A DNA stretch of 64,000 nt, taken from assembly GCF_013839445.1 (NCBI RefSeq), contig NZ_JACDIT010000003.1, positions 1 through 64,000 on the forward strand. Reading direction: 5' to 3'. Source of the DNA: Chthonobacter albigriseus (GTDB taxonomy: Bacteria; Pseudomonadota; Alphaproteobacteria; Rhizobiales; Pleomorphomonadaceae). Positions within the stretch are counted from its first letter, which is position 1, and every line of letters begins with the position of its first letter. Below the pieces are notes generated by a model. It was not told the origin of the DNA. It searched no databases and saw only the letters and a list, made by a program, of their open reading frames with translations. Below, one piece after another: positions 17,840 to 26,180 of this stretch. The translations under genes were made by a program, and so were the position numbers.

Positions 17840-18670
17840 ATGGGAGAGACGTCGGATCCCGGCCAAGGGCCGAAGCGTCCGAACCCAGCCGACCGGGAGG
17901 TGAGTGCCTTGGCCAAGAACGGCCTGAAGAGTCATGCCGCGCTGCTGTCGGCCGTGGTCTTCCTGGCCCTCTGGTGGATGGGCGCCCATTGGGGGAATTT
18001 CCGCCACCTGCCTGCGCCGGAAGAGGTGCTGATGATCATGGTGGAGGAGACGGCTTCCGGCCGCCTGCCCTACCATCTCGGCGCCACGCTGACCCGCGTC
18101 GCGGTCGCCTTCATGCTGGCGATGCTTCTCGGCACCGCCATCGGCTTCCTGATGGGCCGCTTCCGGACGGTGAACAGCGCGCTCGACCTCTGGCTGGTGG
18201 TGCTGCTCAACCTGCCGGCTCTGGTGATCATCATCCTGGCCTACGTCTGGTTTGGCCTGAACGAGACGGCGGCGGTCGGCGCCGTCGCGCTCAACAAGCT
18301 GCCGAACGTGATCGTCACCATCCGCGAGGGCGCCCGGGCGCTTGACCCCGACCTCGACCAGATGGCGAAGGCCTTCCGCCTGAACTGGCGCAAGCGCCTG
18401 TTCGACGTGCTGCTGCCGCAGCTGCAGCCCTACCTCGCCGCCTCCGCGCGCTCCGGCCTGTCGCTGGTCTGGAAGATCGTGCTGGTGGTCGAACTGCTCG
18501 GCCGCTCCAACGGCATCGGCTTCCAACTCAACATGTTCTTCCAGCTCTTCGACGTCGCCTCCATCATCGCCTACGCGCTGTCCTTCGTGGCGGTGATGCT
18601 GGCGATAGAGGTCATCGTGCTGCAACCCCTCGAACTCCGGGCGAACCGCTGGCGTGTCCGCACCACTTGA
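17840..18670 (+). CDS. ABC transporter permease (NitT/TauT/SsuC type)
   Basis: An inner-membrane permease of the nitrate/sulfonate/taurine class with about six helices and the EAA-like loop (IREGARALDPDLDQMAKAFR, then FDVLLPQLQPYL). The start is not certain: ATG 17840 has a GGAAGG 6 bases upstream, while GTG 17900 and TTG 17909 are alternatives. It overlaps the ATPase gene by 17 bases. No conventional binding-protein gene follows. The only binding-protein-like gene nearby is xoxJ on the opposite strand. Confidence 0.85.
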   Translation: MGETSDPGQGPKRPNPADREVSALAKNGLKSHAALLSAVVFLALWWMGAHWGNFRHLPAPEEVLMIMVEETASGRLPYHLGATLTRVAVAFMLAMLLGTAIGFLMGRFRTVNSALDLWLVVLLNLPALVIIILAYVWFGLNETAAVGAVALNKLPNVIVTIREGARALDPDLDQMAKAFRLNWRKRLFDVLLPQLQPYLAASARSGLSLVWKIVLVVELLGRSNGIGFQLNMFFQLFDVASIIAYALSFVAVMLAIEVIVLQPLELRANRWRVRTT

Positions 18671-19373
18671 AATCCACATCGCCCGCAAGACCTACCGCGG
18701 CGCCGAGGGCGGCACCGTGGAGGCCGTGCGCGGTCTGGACCTGAAGGCGGCGGCCGGCAGCCTGACCGCGCTGATCGGCCCGTCCGGCTGCGGCAAGACC
18801 ACGTCGCTGCGCATCCTCGCCGGTCTCGACACCGATTTCGAAGGCCGCATCGTGCTGGCCAAGGAGGCCCGCGTCGGCATCGTGTTCCAGGAACCGCGCC
18901 TGCTGCCCTGGCGCACGGTGGACGACAACGTCCGGCTCGTGCTCGACAAGCCTGACCTCTTCGACCCCGCTCCCCTGTTCGAGGAACTCGGCCTCGCCGA
19001 GATGCGCAACCGCTTCCCGACGGAGCTCTCGCTCGGCCTCGCCCGCCGCGTCGCGATCGCCCGAGCGCTCGCCATCGAACCTGACGTGCTGCTGCTCGAC
19101 GAGCCCTTCACCTCGCTGGACGAGACCACCGCGCAGCGCCTCCGCCACCTCGTCGTGGAGATCTGGCGGCGCTACCGGCCCACCACGCTGATGGTGACGC
19201 ACAACGTGCGCGAGGCGATCCAGATCGCCGAACGCATCGTGCTTCTCGCCCCCCGCCCCAGCCATGTGGTGGCCGAGGTGATGCTCGACCTGCCGCAGGA
19301 GGAGCGCGACGAAGCCTATGTGGAGGCCAAGCGCACGGAAATGGTGAGGGATTGGCCTGGGCTGGTGGCCTGA
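18654..19373 (+). CDS. ABC transporter ATP-binding protein (NitT/TauT type)
   Basis: A 239-residue ATPase partner of the preceding permease, starting at a GTG within the permease's 3' end. Walker A is GPSGCGKTT, the Q-loop is FQEPRLLPW, Walker B is VLLLDEPFTSLD, and the H-loop is VTHNVREA. The signature motif is unusual, LSLGLARR instead of LSGGQxQR, with Gly kept only in the middle. It ends 19 bases before the convergent CX3CW gene, so the pair forms a two-gene operon facing the xox genes. Confidence 0.88.
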   Translation: MSAPLEIHIARKTYRGAEGGTVEAVRGLDLKAAAGSLTALIGPSGCGKTTSLRILAGLDTDFEGRIVLAKEARVGIVFQEPRLLPWRTVDDNVRLVLDKPDLFDPAPLFEELGLAEMRNRFPTELSLGLARRVAIARALAIEPDVLLLDEPFTSLDETTAQRLRHLVVEIWRRYRPTTLMVTHNVREAIQIAERIVLLAPRPSHVVAEVMLDLPQEERDEAYVEAKRTEMVRDWPGLVA

Positions 19374-19391
19374 ACGGGGGCCGTCGGGTCG

Positions 19392-20027
19392 CTACTCGAC
19401 GAGTCCGGGGCGCTTCACGGGCTCGGCCGTCTCCACCGGCAGCCCTTCGAAACTCCACCCGTCGGTGCCTTCGGGATACCAGTAGACGTTGCTGTAGCCC
19501 CATTCGATGGCCCGCTTGGCCGCGTTCCAGCTCATCCAGCAGTCGGCGAGGCAATAGAACACCACCGGGCGGGACGAATCGCCCGCAAGCGCGGCGGAGA
19601 GGTTCTCGCGGAAATAGGCCGCCATGGCGTCGTTGAGCGCGCCATAGCCGACGTCCGGCAACCAGATCGAGCGGGGAATGTCGTCGCGCGGCGGCAGGCG
19701 GAACACGGTGCCCTTCGGCAGCTTGGGCGTCGGCGGCTTCGGCAGCACGTCGATGAAGACCGCCTCGCCGGCCTTCCAGAGCGCCTCCGCCTCGGCCGTG
19801 GAGATGACCTTGGCGCCCTTCAGCGTCGCCGGAACGGGCGCGCGGTACTCGTCCATCCGGTAGCCGTCGGGTTCCGCGAGCTGCGCCTCCGCCGGCTGGG
19901 ATGGCGGATCCTCGGCGCGCGCCGGCGCGATGGGGATGATCGCGCAGGACAGCGCAAAGGCGAGCGCCCATGCGCCCGCCTTCGACTGGATGGTCGGCCG
20001 GACCGCGTCCGGGAGATCGTTTGTCAT
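19392..20027 (-). CDS. PQQ-dependent catabolism-associated CXXCW-family protein (rhodanese-like)
   Basis: A 211-residue exported protein (signal segment about 16-38, cleaved near APARA). The rest has a rhodanese-like fold, with the conserved stretch CLADCWMSWNAAKRA at 159-173. Cys159 and Cys163 form CX3CW, the hallmark of a family found with PQQ-dependent alcohol dehydrogenases. A sulfur or thiol-disulfide role is likely but unproven. It directly follows xoxJ on the minus strand (13 bases apart), so it is in the xox transcript. Confidence 0.88.
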   Translation of the reverse strand: MTNDLPDAVRPTIQSKAGAWALAFALSCAIIPIAPARAEDPPSQPAEAQLAEPDGYRMDEYRAPVPATLKGAKVISTAEAEALWKAGEAVFIDVLPKPPTPKLPKGTVFRLPPRDDIPRSIWLPDVGYGALNDAMAAYFRENLSAALAGDSSRPVVFYCLADCWMSWNAAKRAIEWGYSNVYWYPEGTDGWSFEGLPVETAEPVKRPGLVE

Positions 20028-20040
20028 CAGTGTCGCGCCG

Positions 20041-20904
20041 TCACTGGGTGATCGGCTGGTCCTTCTCGTCGAGGATGGGAACGCCGAACTCCGTGAGGAT
20101 GGCGTTGATCTCCTTCTGGTTTTCGCGGATCAGCTTGTTCAGCTGGCGCTTCCAGTTCTGGTCCGACGCGCGCACCCCCATGGTGATGCGATAGGCCATG
20201 CGCGGTCCGGTGGTCTCGTTGACGAGCGGAATCACCACGCCGGGAGGCGTCTGCTGCTTGGCGAAGTAGCCGGCGATCGGTCCCCAGAGCACCGCGACGT
20301 CGATCTGGCCATCGGCGAGATCCTTCATCATCATCTCGGGAACATGGGTGTAGCGCGTATCGACCATCAGCGGATAGGGCCGCACGCTGCCCATCAGCCC
20401 ATTCGCCGCGATGTTGGTGCCCGGCGGCGTGCCGGCGACCAGGCCGATCTTCTTGCCCTTCAGACGCGGATCGTTGAGCGCCTTCACGTCCTCCAGGCCG
20501 GAGCCCGCCTTGACCACCAGCGAATAGGCGGTCCGGTAGTAGGCGTTGGTGTTCTGGACGAGCTCGTCGCCCTGCGCGTAGCCGATGATGACGTCGCAGC
20601 GATGCTCGCCGAGCGTCTTGCGGACGAAACCGGTGGCCATCGGGAACCAGGTGTAGGAGATGCCCTTGTTCAGCTTCGCCGCCAGGAACTCCGCGATCTT
20701 GTTCTCGAAGCCCTCCAACTTGTCGTTGGAGAACGGAAGGCTGGCCGGATCCGCGCAGACGCGCAGGGTCGTCGGGTCGATCAGTTCGACGGCCTCGCTG
20801 AACGTCTCCGCGGTGCCGGGAACGGCCGAGTCCATGTTCTGCGCCAGCGCGGCGGGCGCGGGGAGCATGGCAAGGGCAAGGGCTGCCACGAATATCTTAC
20901 GCAT
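20041..20904 (-). CDS. xoxJ: Quinoprotein dehydrogenase-associated substrate-binding-like protein XoxJ
   Basis: A 287-residue periplasmic protein with a signal peptide (cleaved after ALAQ, about residue 22) and a type-2 substrate-binding fold. It carries LRVCADPASLPFSN near the start and GPIAGYFAKQ later, as in MoxJ/XoxJ proteins. Family members are thought to bind or activate the methanol dehydrogenase, not to feed a transporter. The start at 20904 is preferred because the signal peptide begins there. It follows xoxG on the minus strand after 334 bases, with an attenuator-like hairpin between. Confidence 0.9.
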   Translation of the reverse strand: MRKIFVAALALAMLPAPAALAQNMDSAVPGTAETFSEAVELIDPTTLRVCADPASLPFSNDKLEGFENKIAEFLAAKLNKGISYTWFPMATGFVRKTLGEHRCDVIIGYAQGDELVQNTNAYYRTAYSLVVKAGSGLEDVKALNDPRLKGKKIGLVAGTPPGTNIAANGLMGSVRPYPLMVDTRYTHVPEMMMKDLADGQIDVAVLWGPIAGYFAKQQTPPGVVIPLVNETTGPRMAYRITMGVRASDQNWKRQLNKLIRENQKEINAILTEFGVPILDEKDQPITQ

Positions 20905-21119
20905 CGAAGGGAATCCTCCCGGCTTTCTTCTTGGTTTGCACCGGACGCCCCAGGATCTCCAATCGATCGCCACGGCTTCCTGCGTCTGTCGTTTCAAGCA
21001 GAGACTTGATGCAGTCGTCCCGCACTTCAATGGTGTGAAGCTGCACCTTACAGATCTTTAATTTCCGCCGGGCCGATGCTTGGATCTCGCCGGCGGGTTT
21101 CTTGGTCCGCACCTGCCCT

Positions 21120-21156
21120 AACGACAAAGGCCGCACCGGATTTCTCCGGCACGGCC
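21120..21156 (-). terminator. Hairpin between xoxG and xoxJ (attenuator-like)
   Basis: On the minus strand GGCCGTGCCGGA-GAAA-TCCGGTGCGGCC is followed by TTTGTCGTT. The 12-bp RNA stem is complete if two G-U pairs are allowed, and it has a GAAA tetraloop. It lies 83 bases after the xoxG stop and could reduce xoxJ expression relative to xoxG and xoxF. Confidence 0.7.
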
Positions 21157-21238
21157 TGAAGCTGGTCGCACGCCGGGTGGCCGACGTCGGCGCCTGAGCG
21201 GAGAAGGGATCGTCTTGGGCCGATCCCGTCCCGTTGGC

Positions 21239-21748
21239 TCAGAAGCCCAGGCAGGCGTTCTCTTCCGCCTTGGCGGCCTCGTTCACCGGGCCGTTGCGCT
21301 TGATCTCGCCGCGACCGATCGCGTCGTCGGACCGACCGCGCAGATAGGAATAGATAGAGTCCGCGAAGCACATCACGTTGAGGTCGCTGCCCCACGCCGG
21401 CATCACGCTGTTCTCCGGATGCCACTTGTTCTGCTGGCCGCTGGAGACGACTTCCATGAACTTCTCGTAGCCGAGCACCTTGAGCGAGTCGGTCAGGTTC
21501 GGCGCGAAGCTCGATCCCATGCCGTCCGGCCCGTGGCACTGCATGCAGTTGGCGTTGTACTTTTTGAAGCCGCGCCACGTGTACCAGTCCACCGACTTGT
21601 CGTCGAAGACCTTGTAGGTGGGGTTGCCCTCGGCGTCGAGGAACTTGCCGTTTTCTTCAGACGCGATCGCCGAGCTGGCCGGGGCTGCGGCTACAGCGGA
21701 AGCGCTGACGGACATCATGCAGGCAAAAGCGAGAATGCGCACAAACAT
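21239..21748 (-). CDS. xoxG: Cytochrome c of methanol oxidation (XoxG-type)
   Basis: A 169-residue periplasmic c-type cytochrome that accepts electrons from XoxF. It has a signal peptide (about 1-22), the haem motif CMQCH (Cys68, Cys71, His72) and the distal Met116 in SVMPAW. Extra cysteines near the C-terminus (Cys127 in VMCFADS and Cys167 in ENACLGF) fit the methanol-metabolism cytochrome family. It lies between xoxF and xoxJ in the usual xoxFGJ order. Confidence 0.92.
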   Translation of the reverse strand: MFVRILAFACMMSVSASAVAAAPASSAIASEENGKFLDAEGNPTYKVFDDKSVDWYTWRGFKKYNANCMQCHGPDGMGSSFAPNLTDSLKVLGYEKFMEVVSSGQQNKWHPENSVMPAWGSDLNVMCFADSIYSYLRGRSDDAIGRGEIKRNGPVNEAAKAEENACLGF

Positions 21749-21842
21749 CTAGTTCTCCTTTGGAACTCCTTTGGTGGGATCGCACCACGTCGGCGAGGGC
21801 CGCTACCCCGGAACGCGACTTACCCTCCGCGTGTCACGAAGA

Positions 21843-21885
21843 ACGGCCCGGGCCTGACAAGGTTCAACCTTGCGGTCCGGGCCGT
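21843..21885 (-). terminator. Hairpin downstream of xoxF
   Basis: ACGGCCCGGGCC pairs with GGTCCGGGCCGT (12 positions, one wobble), enclosing an inner AAGGTT/AACCTT stem, just after the xoxF stop at 21906. On the minus strand it is followed by TTCTTC. A partial terminator here would leave xoxG more weakly transcribed than xoxF. Confidence 0.7.
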
Positions 21886-21905
21886 GTTTGTCAGTTCAAG
21901 TCAGG

Positions 21906-23714
21906 TCAGTTCGGCAGCGAGAAGACGGTCAGCTGACCACCGAGCGCGGTGTACTTGGAGAGGGCGGCATAACCACCCACCGCACCGAGACCGGCGTTCG
22001 GATCCGTCAGACCAGCCGCAAGACCGATACCGGCCCAGCCACCGACGCCCGACAGGATGGCGATGTACTGCTTGCCACCATGCTCGTAGGTCGTGACGTT
22101 GCCGATGATGCCCGACGGCGTCTTGAACTTGTACAGTTCCTTGCCGTCAGTAGCGTCGACCGCCTTCAGGTAGCCCTCGAGGGTACCGTAGAAGACAACG
22201 TCGCCAGCCGTCGCCAGAGCGCCGGACCACACCGAGAACTGCTCGGGGAGCGACCAGACGATCTTGCCGTTGACACCGTCCCAGGCGATGAAGTTGCCCA
22301 TGCCGCCATGGCTGTTCGGCGCGGGGTACATCGACAGGGTGGCACCGACGTAGGGCTGACCCGCGGTGTAGGACACGCGGAACGGCTCGTAGTCCATGCA
22401 GACGTGGTTGGTCGGGACGTAGAACAGCTTGGTCTTCGGCGAGTAGGCCGCAGGCTGCTGGTCCTTGGTGCCGAGAGCCGCCGGGCAGACGCCCGTCGTG
22501 TTCACGTCTTCACCGTTCTGGTGGGTGGAGTACTGGGCAACAACCGCCGGGCGACCATAGGTCGGGCTGTTCTTGTCCATGTCCACGCCAGTCGTCCAGT
22601 TCACGACCGGATCGTACTTCTCGGCAACGAGCAGCTCGCCGGACTCACGATCCATCGTATAGGCGAGGCCGTTACGATCGAAGTGGGTCAGAAGCTTGCG
22701 GGTTGCGCCGCCGACTTCCTGCTCGGTGAGGATCATCTCGTTGACGCCGTCGAAGTCCCACTCGTCATGCGGGGTCATCTGGTAGACCCACTTGGCCATG
22801 CCGGTGTTCAGGTCGCGGGCCCAGATCGTCATGGACCAGCGGTTGTCACCAGGACGCTGAGCGGGGTTCCAGGTCGACGGGTTGCCGGAGCCGTAATAGA
22901 CGAGGTTCAGCTCGGGATCGTACGAGAACCAGCCCCAGGTGGTGCCGCCGCCGATCTTCCACTGATCGCCTTCCCACGTCGCGATGCCCGAGTCGGCGCC
23001 GACCGGCTTGCCGAGATGGGTGGTCTTCTCGCCATCCATCAGGGTATCCGCATCCGGACCCATCGAGTAGCCGCGCCAGGCCTTCGAACCATCCTTCAGG
23101 TTGTAGGCGGTGATCGAACCACGAACACCGAACTCGCCACCCGAGATGCCGATGAGGACCTTATCACCGAAGACGTGCGGAGCGGCAGTGCCGGTCTCGC
23201 CGATCGCCGGATCGCCGTTCTTCACCGACCAAGCGACAGCGCCGGTCTTGGCGTCGAGCGCCACGACGGTGGTGTCGGCCTGATGCAGGATGATCTTGCC
23301 GTCGCCGTAGGCCACGCCGCGGTTCACGGTGTCGCAGCACATGACCGGGATGACGTTCGGATCCTGCTTGGGCTCGTACTTCCACAGGATCGCGCCGTCG
23401 TTGTTCAGGTCGAGCGCATAGACGATGTTCGGGAACGGCGTGTGGACGTACATCACGTCGCCGATGATCAGCGGGCCACCCTCATGGCCGCGCAGGACAC
23501 CGGTCGAGAAGGTCCAGGCGACCTGGAGCTTGCCGACGTTGTCCTTGGTGATCTGGTTCAGCTCGGAGTAGCGCGTATTGGCGAAATTACCAGCCTGCGC
23601 GACCCACTGCTTCGGGTCCTTCATCAGGCCAGCCAGCTCTTCGTTGGCGAAAGAAGAAGTCGCAAACAGAGCGACGGCCGCAGTCATGCATGCCGTGTGC
23701 AGCACTTTTCTCAT
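21906..23714 (-). CDS. xoxF: Lanthanide-type PQQ methanol dehydrogenase XoxF
   Basis: A 602-residue periplasmic quinoprotein that oxidises methanol (and often formaldehyde) with PQQ. It has a signal peptide (about 1-23), the vicinal disulfide Cys126-Cys127 (VMCCDTV), Glu194 and Asn278 as metal ligands, and the catalytic segment [10 protein letters not shown]. That segment places Asp320 as the catalytic base and Asp322 two residues later, the extra Asp that marks lanthanide-dependent XoxF and is Ala in calcium MxaF. Several tryptophan-docking repeats make up the beta-propeller. No mxaF/mxaI gene is in the window. Confidence 0.96.
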   Translation of the reverse strand: MRKVLHTACMTAAVALFATSSFANEELAGLMKDPKQWVAQAGNFANTRYSELNQITKDNVGKLQVAWTFSTGVLRGHEGGPLIIGDVMYVHTPFPNIVYALDLNNDGAILWKYEPKQDPNVIPVMCCDTVNRGVAYGDGKIILHQADTTVVALDAKTGAVAWSVKNGDPAIGETGTAAPHVFGDKVLIGISGGEFGVRGSITAYNLKDGSKAWRGYSMGPDADTLMDGEKTTHLGKPVGADSGIATWEGDQWKIGGGTTWGWFSYDPELNLVYYGSGNPSTWNPAQRPGDNRWSMTIWARDLNTGMAKWVYQMTPHDEWDFDGVNEMILTEQEVGGATRKLLTHFDRNGLAYTMDRESGELLVAEKYDPVVNWTTGVDMDKNSPTYGRPAVVAQYSTHQNGEDVNTTGVCPAALGTKDQQPAAYSPKTKLFYVPTNHVCMDYEPFRVSYTAGQPYVGATLSMYPAPNSHGGMGNFIAWDGVNGKIVWSLPEQFSVWSGALATAGDVVFYGTLEGYLKAVDATDGKELYKFKTPSGIIGNVTTYEHGGKQYIAILSGVGGWAGIGLAAGLTDPNAGLGAVGGYAALSKYTALGGQLTVFSLPN

Positions 23715-24029
23715 TAGTGTTCTCCCTAGACCACACTTTATGAGTGCTCATTGGAGTCTGTTTAGATGCACGCCTCAAAGAGAGAACGCCGCACTTCCGC
23801 AAACTCAGTCGAGTTCATCTCCGATCGTGTGTCACGCCCGACGAGCCGGGTTCCCTCTCCCCGCTCTACGGCCTGCGATGGTCGTCGGCGTTCCCTCAAA
23901 CGCCGGCGCCTGATCGATCGGCGACTCCGATGACCTTACTCAGCTTTCAGGGACCAAGCAAGTTGGATACTGTGTGCTCAACTTGAGCCGTTAAGTAAGC
24001 GTCTCTGACATAGCGGGCGGAAATGCATC
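23715..24029. other. Divergent promoter region between xoxF and the metallo-hydrolase gene
   Basis: 315 bp with no gene. It separates xoxF from the oppositely oriented hydrolase and should contain both promoters. Base composition becomes more AT-rich toward 24000. No -35/-10 pair or known operator could be assigned with confidence. Confidence 0.5.
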
Positions 24030-25130
24030 ATGACAAGGCATGCCTCCAAAGCAGCTTACCTCAATGAAATCAGAGGCTTGATAACAAAGATGCACAACGC
24101 CTCGATAGGCGCGGCCTATCGGGTGAAAGTTATAACTCGTTTTGCCGCGCACAGCTTTATTGCAGTGCACAATAAAACAGGGCTAAGACTTTCGTACCAC
24201 TGGGCGGCATTGGTTTATGTACTGCTAACGTACTTCTCACTAGTTCCCATTTCGTTTGCCGCGGATGATCCTCGTCCTCTTGAAGTAAAAGAGGTTGCTC
24301 CGGGCGTCTTCGTACACAAAGGCATCAATGCGCTGATGCTTGCGGAAAATGGTGGAGCCATCGCCAATGTCGGATTTGTAGTCGGAGCGCAATCCGTTGC
24401 CGTGATCGACACCGGCGGAAGCCGCAGGCAGGGCGAAGCGCTACTCAAATCGATTGAACAACATACCGACCTGCCCGTTCGCTGGGTGATCAACACGCAC
24501 GTCCACCCCGATCACGTCTTCGGCAATGCAGCATTCCTGGGACGGGATGTCGCATTCGTCGGTCATGTCCGCCTGCCGGACGCTCTGCAACAGCGTTTCG
24601 AGCATTATCTGGCTGCAAACCGCGCTTCCATGACCGAAAGGCTGCTCGCCGGCACCGAACTGGTGCTGCCCACCGAAACGGTCGCCGATGTCCGGCAGAT
24701 CGACCTCGGAGGCCGAATCCTGACGCTCCGGGCCTGGCCCGTGGCCCATACCGACAGCGACCTGACGGTGTTCGACGAGACCACCGGCACGCTGTTTTCC
24801 GGCGATCTGGTGTTCCTGGAGCACCTGCCCTCCATCGACGGCAGCCTGCGGGGCTGGCAGAAGGCGCTCGACGGCCTCGCGGCGATCCCGGCGACCCGTG
24901 TCGTGCCGGGCCACGGGCCGATCGATTCGCCCTGGCCCGCCGCAATCGAGCCGGAGCGCCGGTACTTCGACGCGCTGGCCAAGGATCTGAAAACCGCGAT
25001 CGACGCCGGCATCCCGCTCGCCACCGCCGTTCAGACGGCCGGTGAGGGCGAGCGGGGCGACTGGCTGCTGTTCGACCAGTTCAACATGCGCAACGCGACT
25101 GCCGCCTACGCTGAACTGGAATGGGAATAG
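24030..25130 (+). CDS. Quinoprotein relay-associated metallo-beta-lactamase-fold hydrolase (SoxH-like)
   Basis: A metallo-hydrolase with the zinc motif HVHPDH (157-162) plus downstream metal-site residues in WPVAHTDSD, FSGDLVF and VPGHGPID. A hydrophobic signal-like segment (about 55-77, ending ISFA) points to export. The family is found with quinoprotein dehydrogenases and SoxYZ-like carriers. I infer hydrolysis of a carrier-bound thioester-type adduct. The first 75 residues are of uncertain reality: the ATG at 24030 is used, but a GTG at 24165 would also give a normal signal peptide. The 5' part is AT-rich compared with the rest. Confidence 0.85.
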   Translation: MTRHASKAAYLNEIRGLITKMHNASIGAAYRVKVITRFAAHSFIAVHNKTGLRLSYHWAALVYVLLTYFSLVPISFAADDPRPLEVKEVAPGVFVHKGINALMLAENGGAIANVGFVVGAQSVAVIDTGGSRRQGEALLKSIEQHTDLPVRWVINTHVHPDHVFGNAAFLGRDVAFVGHVRLPDALQQRFEHYLAANRASMTERLLAGTELVLPTETVADVRQIDLGGRILTLRAWPVAHTDSDLTVFDETTGTLFSGDLVFLEHLPSIDGSLRGWQKALDGLAAIPATRVVPGHGPIDSPWPAAIEPERRYFDALAKDLKTAIDAGIPLATAVQTAGEGERGDWLLFDQFNMRNATAAYAELEWE

Positions 25131-25253
25131 GTCGAACGCGCTGATGTGATCACCTGCCCTATGGCAAATAGCGGCGGATTCGCACATCTTGTCAGGTGAC
25201 CGGGTCCGCGCGCCGTCGGCGCCGACAAGAATGAACCGGGAGGAGACTGCACT

Positions 25254-26102
25254 ATGACCCTTTCCACCTTCACTGCCGCGGTGGCGGCTCTCGTGATGGG
25301 CATCGGCCTATCCGCCGGAACCGCGATCGCGCAGTCTGTAGTGGCTCCCGCCGGCGCAGAGACCGACGAAGTCTGGAGCGGCCTCGTCACCGACGTCTTC
25401 GACGGCCGCCCGATGCAGGACGGTGCGGGGATCATCGAGCTGGAAGCGCCCTACCGGGCCGAGGACGCCGCGATCGTTCCGATGGCGATGAACGTCAAGC
25501 TGCCGCCCAACGACACGCGCTCCATCCGCAAGGTCACGCTCGTCATCGACCAGAATCCGGCCCCGGTAGCCGCCGTGTTCGAACTCGGCGAGAAGGCCGG
25601 CATCGAGCGCATCGAGACGCGGGTTCGCGTCAACATGTACTCCAAGGTCCATGCGGTGGCTGAGGCCAGCGACGGCACGCTCTATATGACCGAGAAGTTC
25701 GTGAAGGCCTCCGGCGGCTGCTCCGCGCCCGCGAACAAGGACGCAGTCGCCGCTCTGAAGAACCTCGGCCAGATGAAGCTGCGCCAGTTCGCCGCCGCCA
25801 CGCCCGCGCCGGGCACGGAGCGCCGCGAAGCCCAGGTGATGCTGCGCCACCCGCAGTATTCCGGCCTGCAGATGGACCAAGTGACCCGCAACTACATTCC
25901 GGCCTGGTTCATCTCGGACCTGACGGTCCGCCAAGGCGAGGACATGCTGCTGAAAGTAAGCGGCGGCATTTCGCTCTCGGAAGACCCCAACATCCGCTTC
26001 AGCTATCTCTCCAACGGTGCGGACACGATCACCGTCGATGCCATCGACACCGAGCAGAAAGTGTTCCGCTCCAGCTTCCCCGTGGAGAACGGCGGCAGCT
26101 GA
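25254..26102 (+). CDS. Quinoprotein dehydrogenase-associated fused SoxYZ-like carrier
   Basis: A 282-residue exported protein (signal about 1-27, ending AIAQ). It fuses a SoxY-like N-terminal half and a SoxZ-like C-terminal half. In the linker Cys156 sits in KASGGCSAPA, matching the swinging-arm cysteine of sulfur-oxidation SoxY. In the Sox system this thiol carries the substrate. Here, beside XoxF, it may carry an aldehyde-derived or sulfur adduct (inference). An RBS (GGGAGGAG) lies 8 bases before the ATG. It is followed by a bidirectional terminator. Confidence 0.88.
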   Translation: MTLSTFTAAVAALVMGIGLSAGTAIAQSVVAPAGAETDEVWSGLVTDVFDGRPMQDGAGIIELEAPYRAEDAAIVPMAMNVKLPPNDTRSIRKVTLVIDQNPAPVAAVFELGEKAGIERIETRVRVNMYSKVHAVAEASDGTLYMTEKFVKASGGCSAPANKDAVAALKNLGQMKLRQFAAATPAPGTERREAQVMLRHPQYSGLQMDQVTRNYIPAWFISDLTVRQGEDMLLKVSGGISLSEDPNIRFSYLSNGADTITVDAIDTEQKVFRSSFPVENGGS

Positions 26103-26125
26103 CCGGCCCCCACACCCGAGACATG

Positions 26126-26156
26126 AAAAAGCCCCGGCAAGACCGGGGCTTTTATA
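26126..26156. terminator. Bidirectional terminator
   Basis: AAGCCCCGG/CCGGGGCTT (9 bp, loop CAAGA) is flanked by AAAA on the left and TTTT on the right. It lies between the convergent SoxYZ-like gene and the small cysteine-rich gene, and can serve both. Confidence 0.9.
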
Positions 26157-26180
26157 CATCTGATCCCGCTTTGCCCCGGC

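Noticed and set aside
16424-18688. Frame extending the AGE-family protein upstream to 754 residues
   Set aside because: The extra part overlaps the permease gene and is low-complexity; the ATG at 17602 gives the normal family N-terminus.
17840-19373. Assignment of the permease/ATPase as a sulfonate or nitrate importer
   Set aside because: No substrate-binding protein or pathway genes support either substrate; the family assignment alone does not fix it.
21870-23717. 615-codon frame antisense to xoxF
   Set aside because: XoxF has full motifs on the other strand; this frame has no domain and is a high-GC shadow.
25308-26159. Long frame antisense to the SoxYZ-like carrier
   Set aside because: Composition of a shadow frame; the SoxYZ-like gene has a signal peptide, an RBS and motifs.
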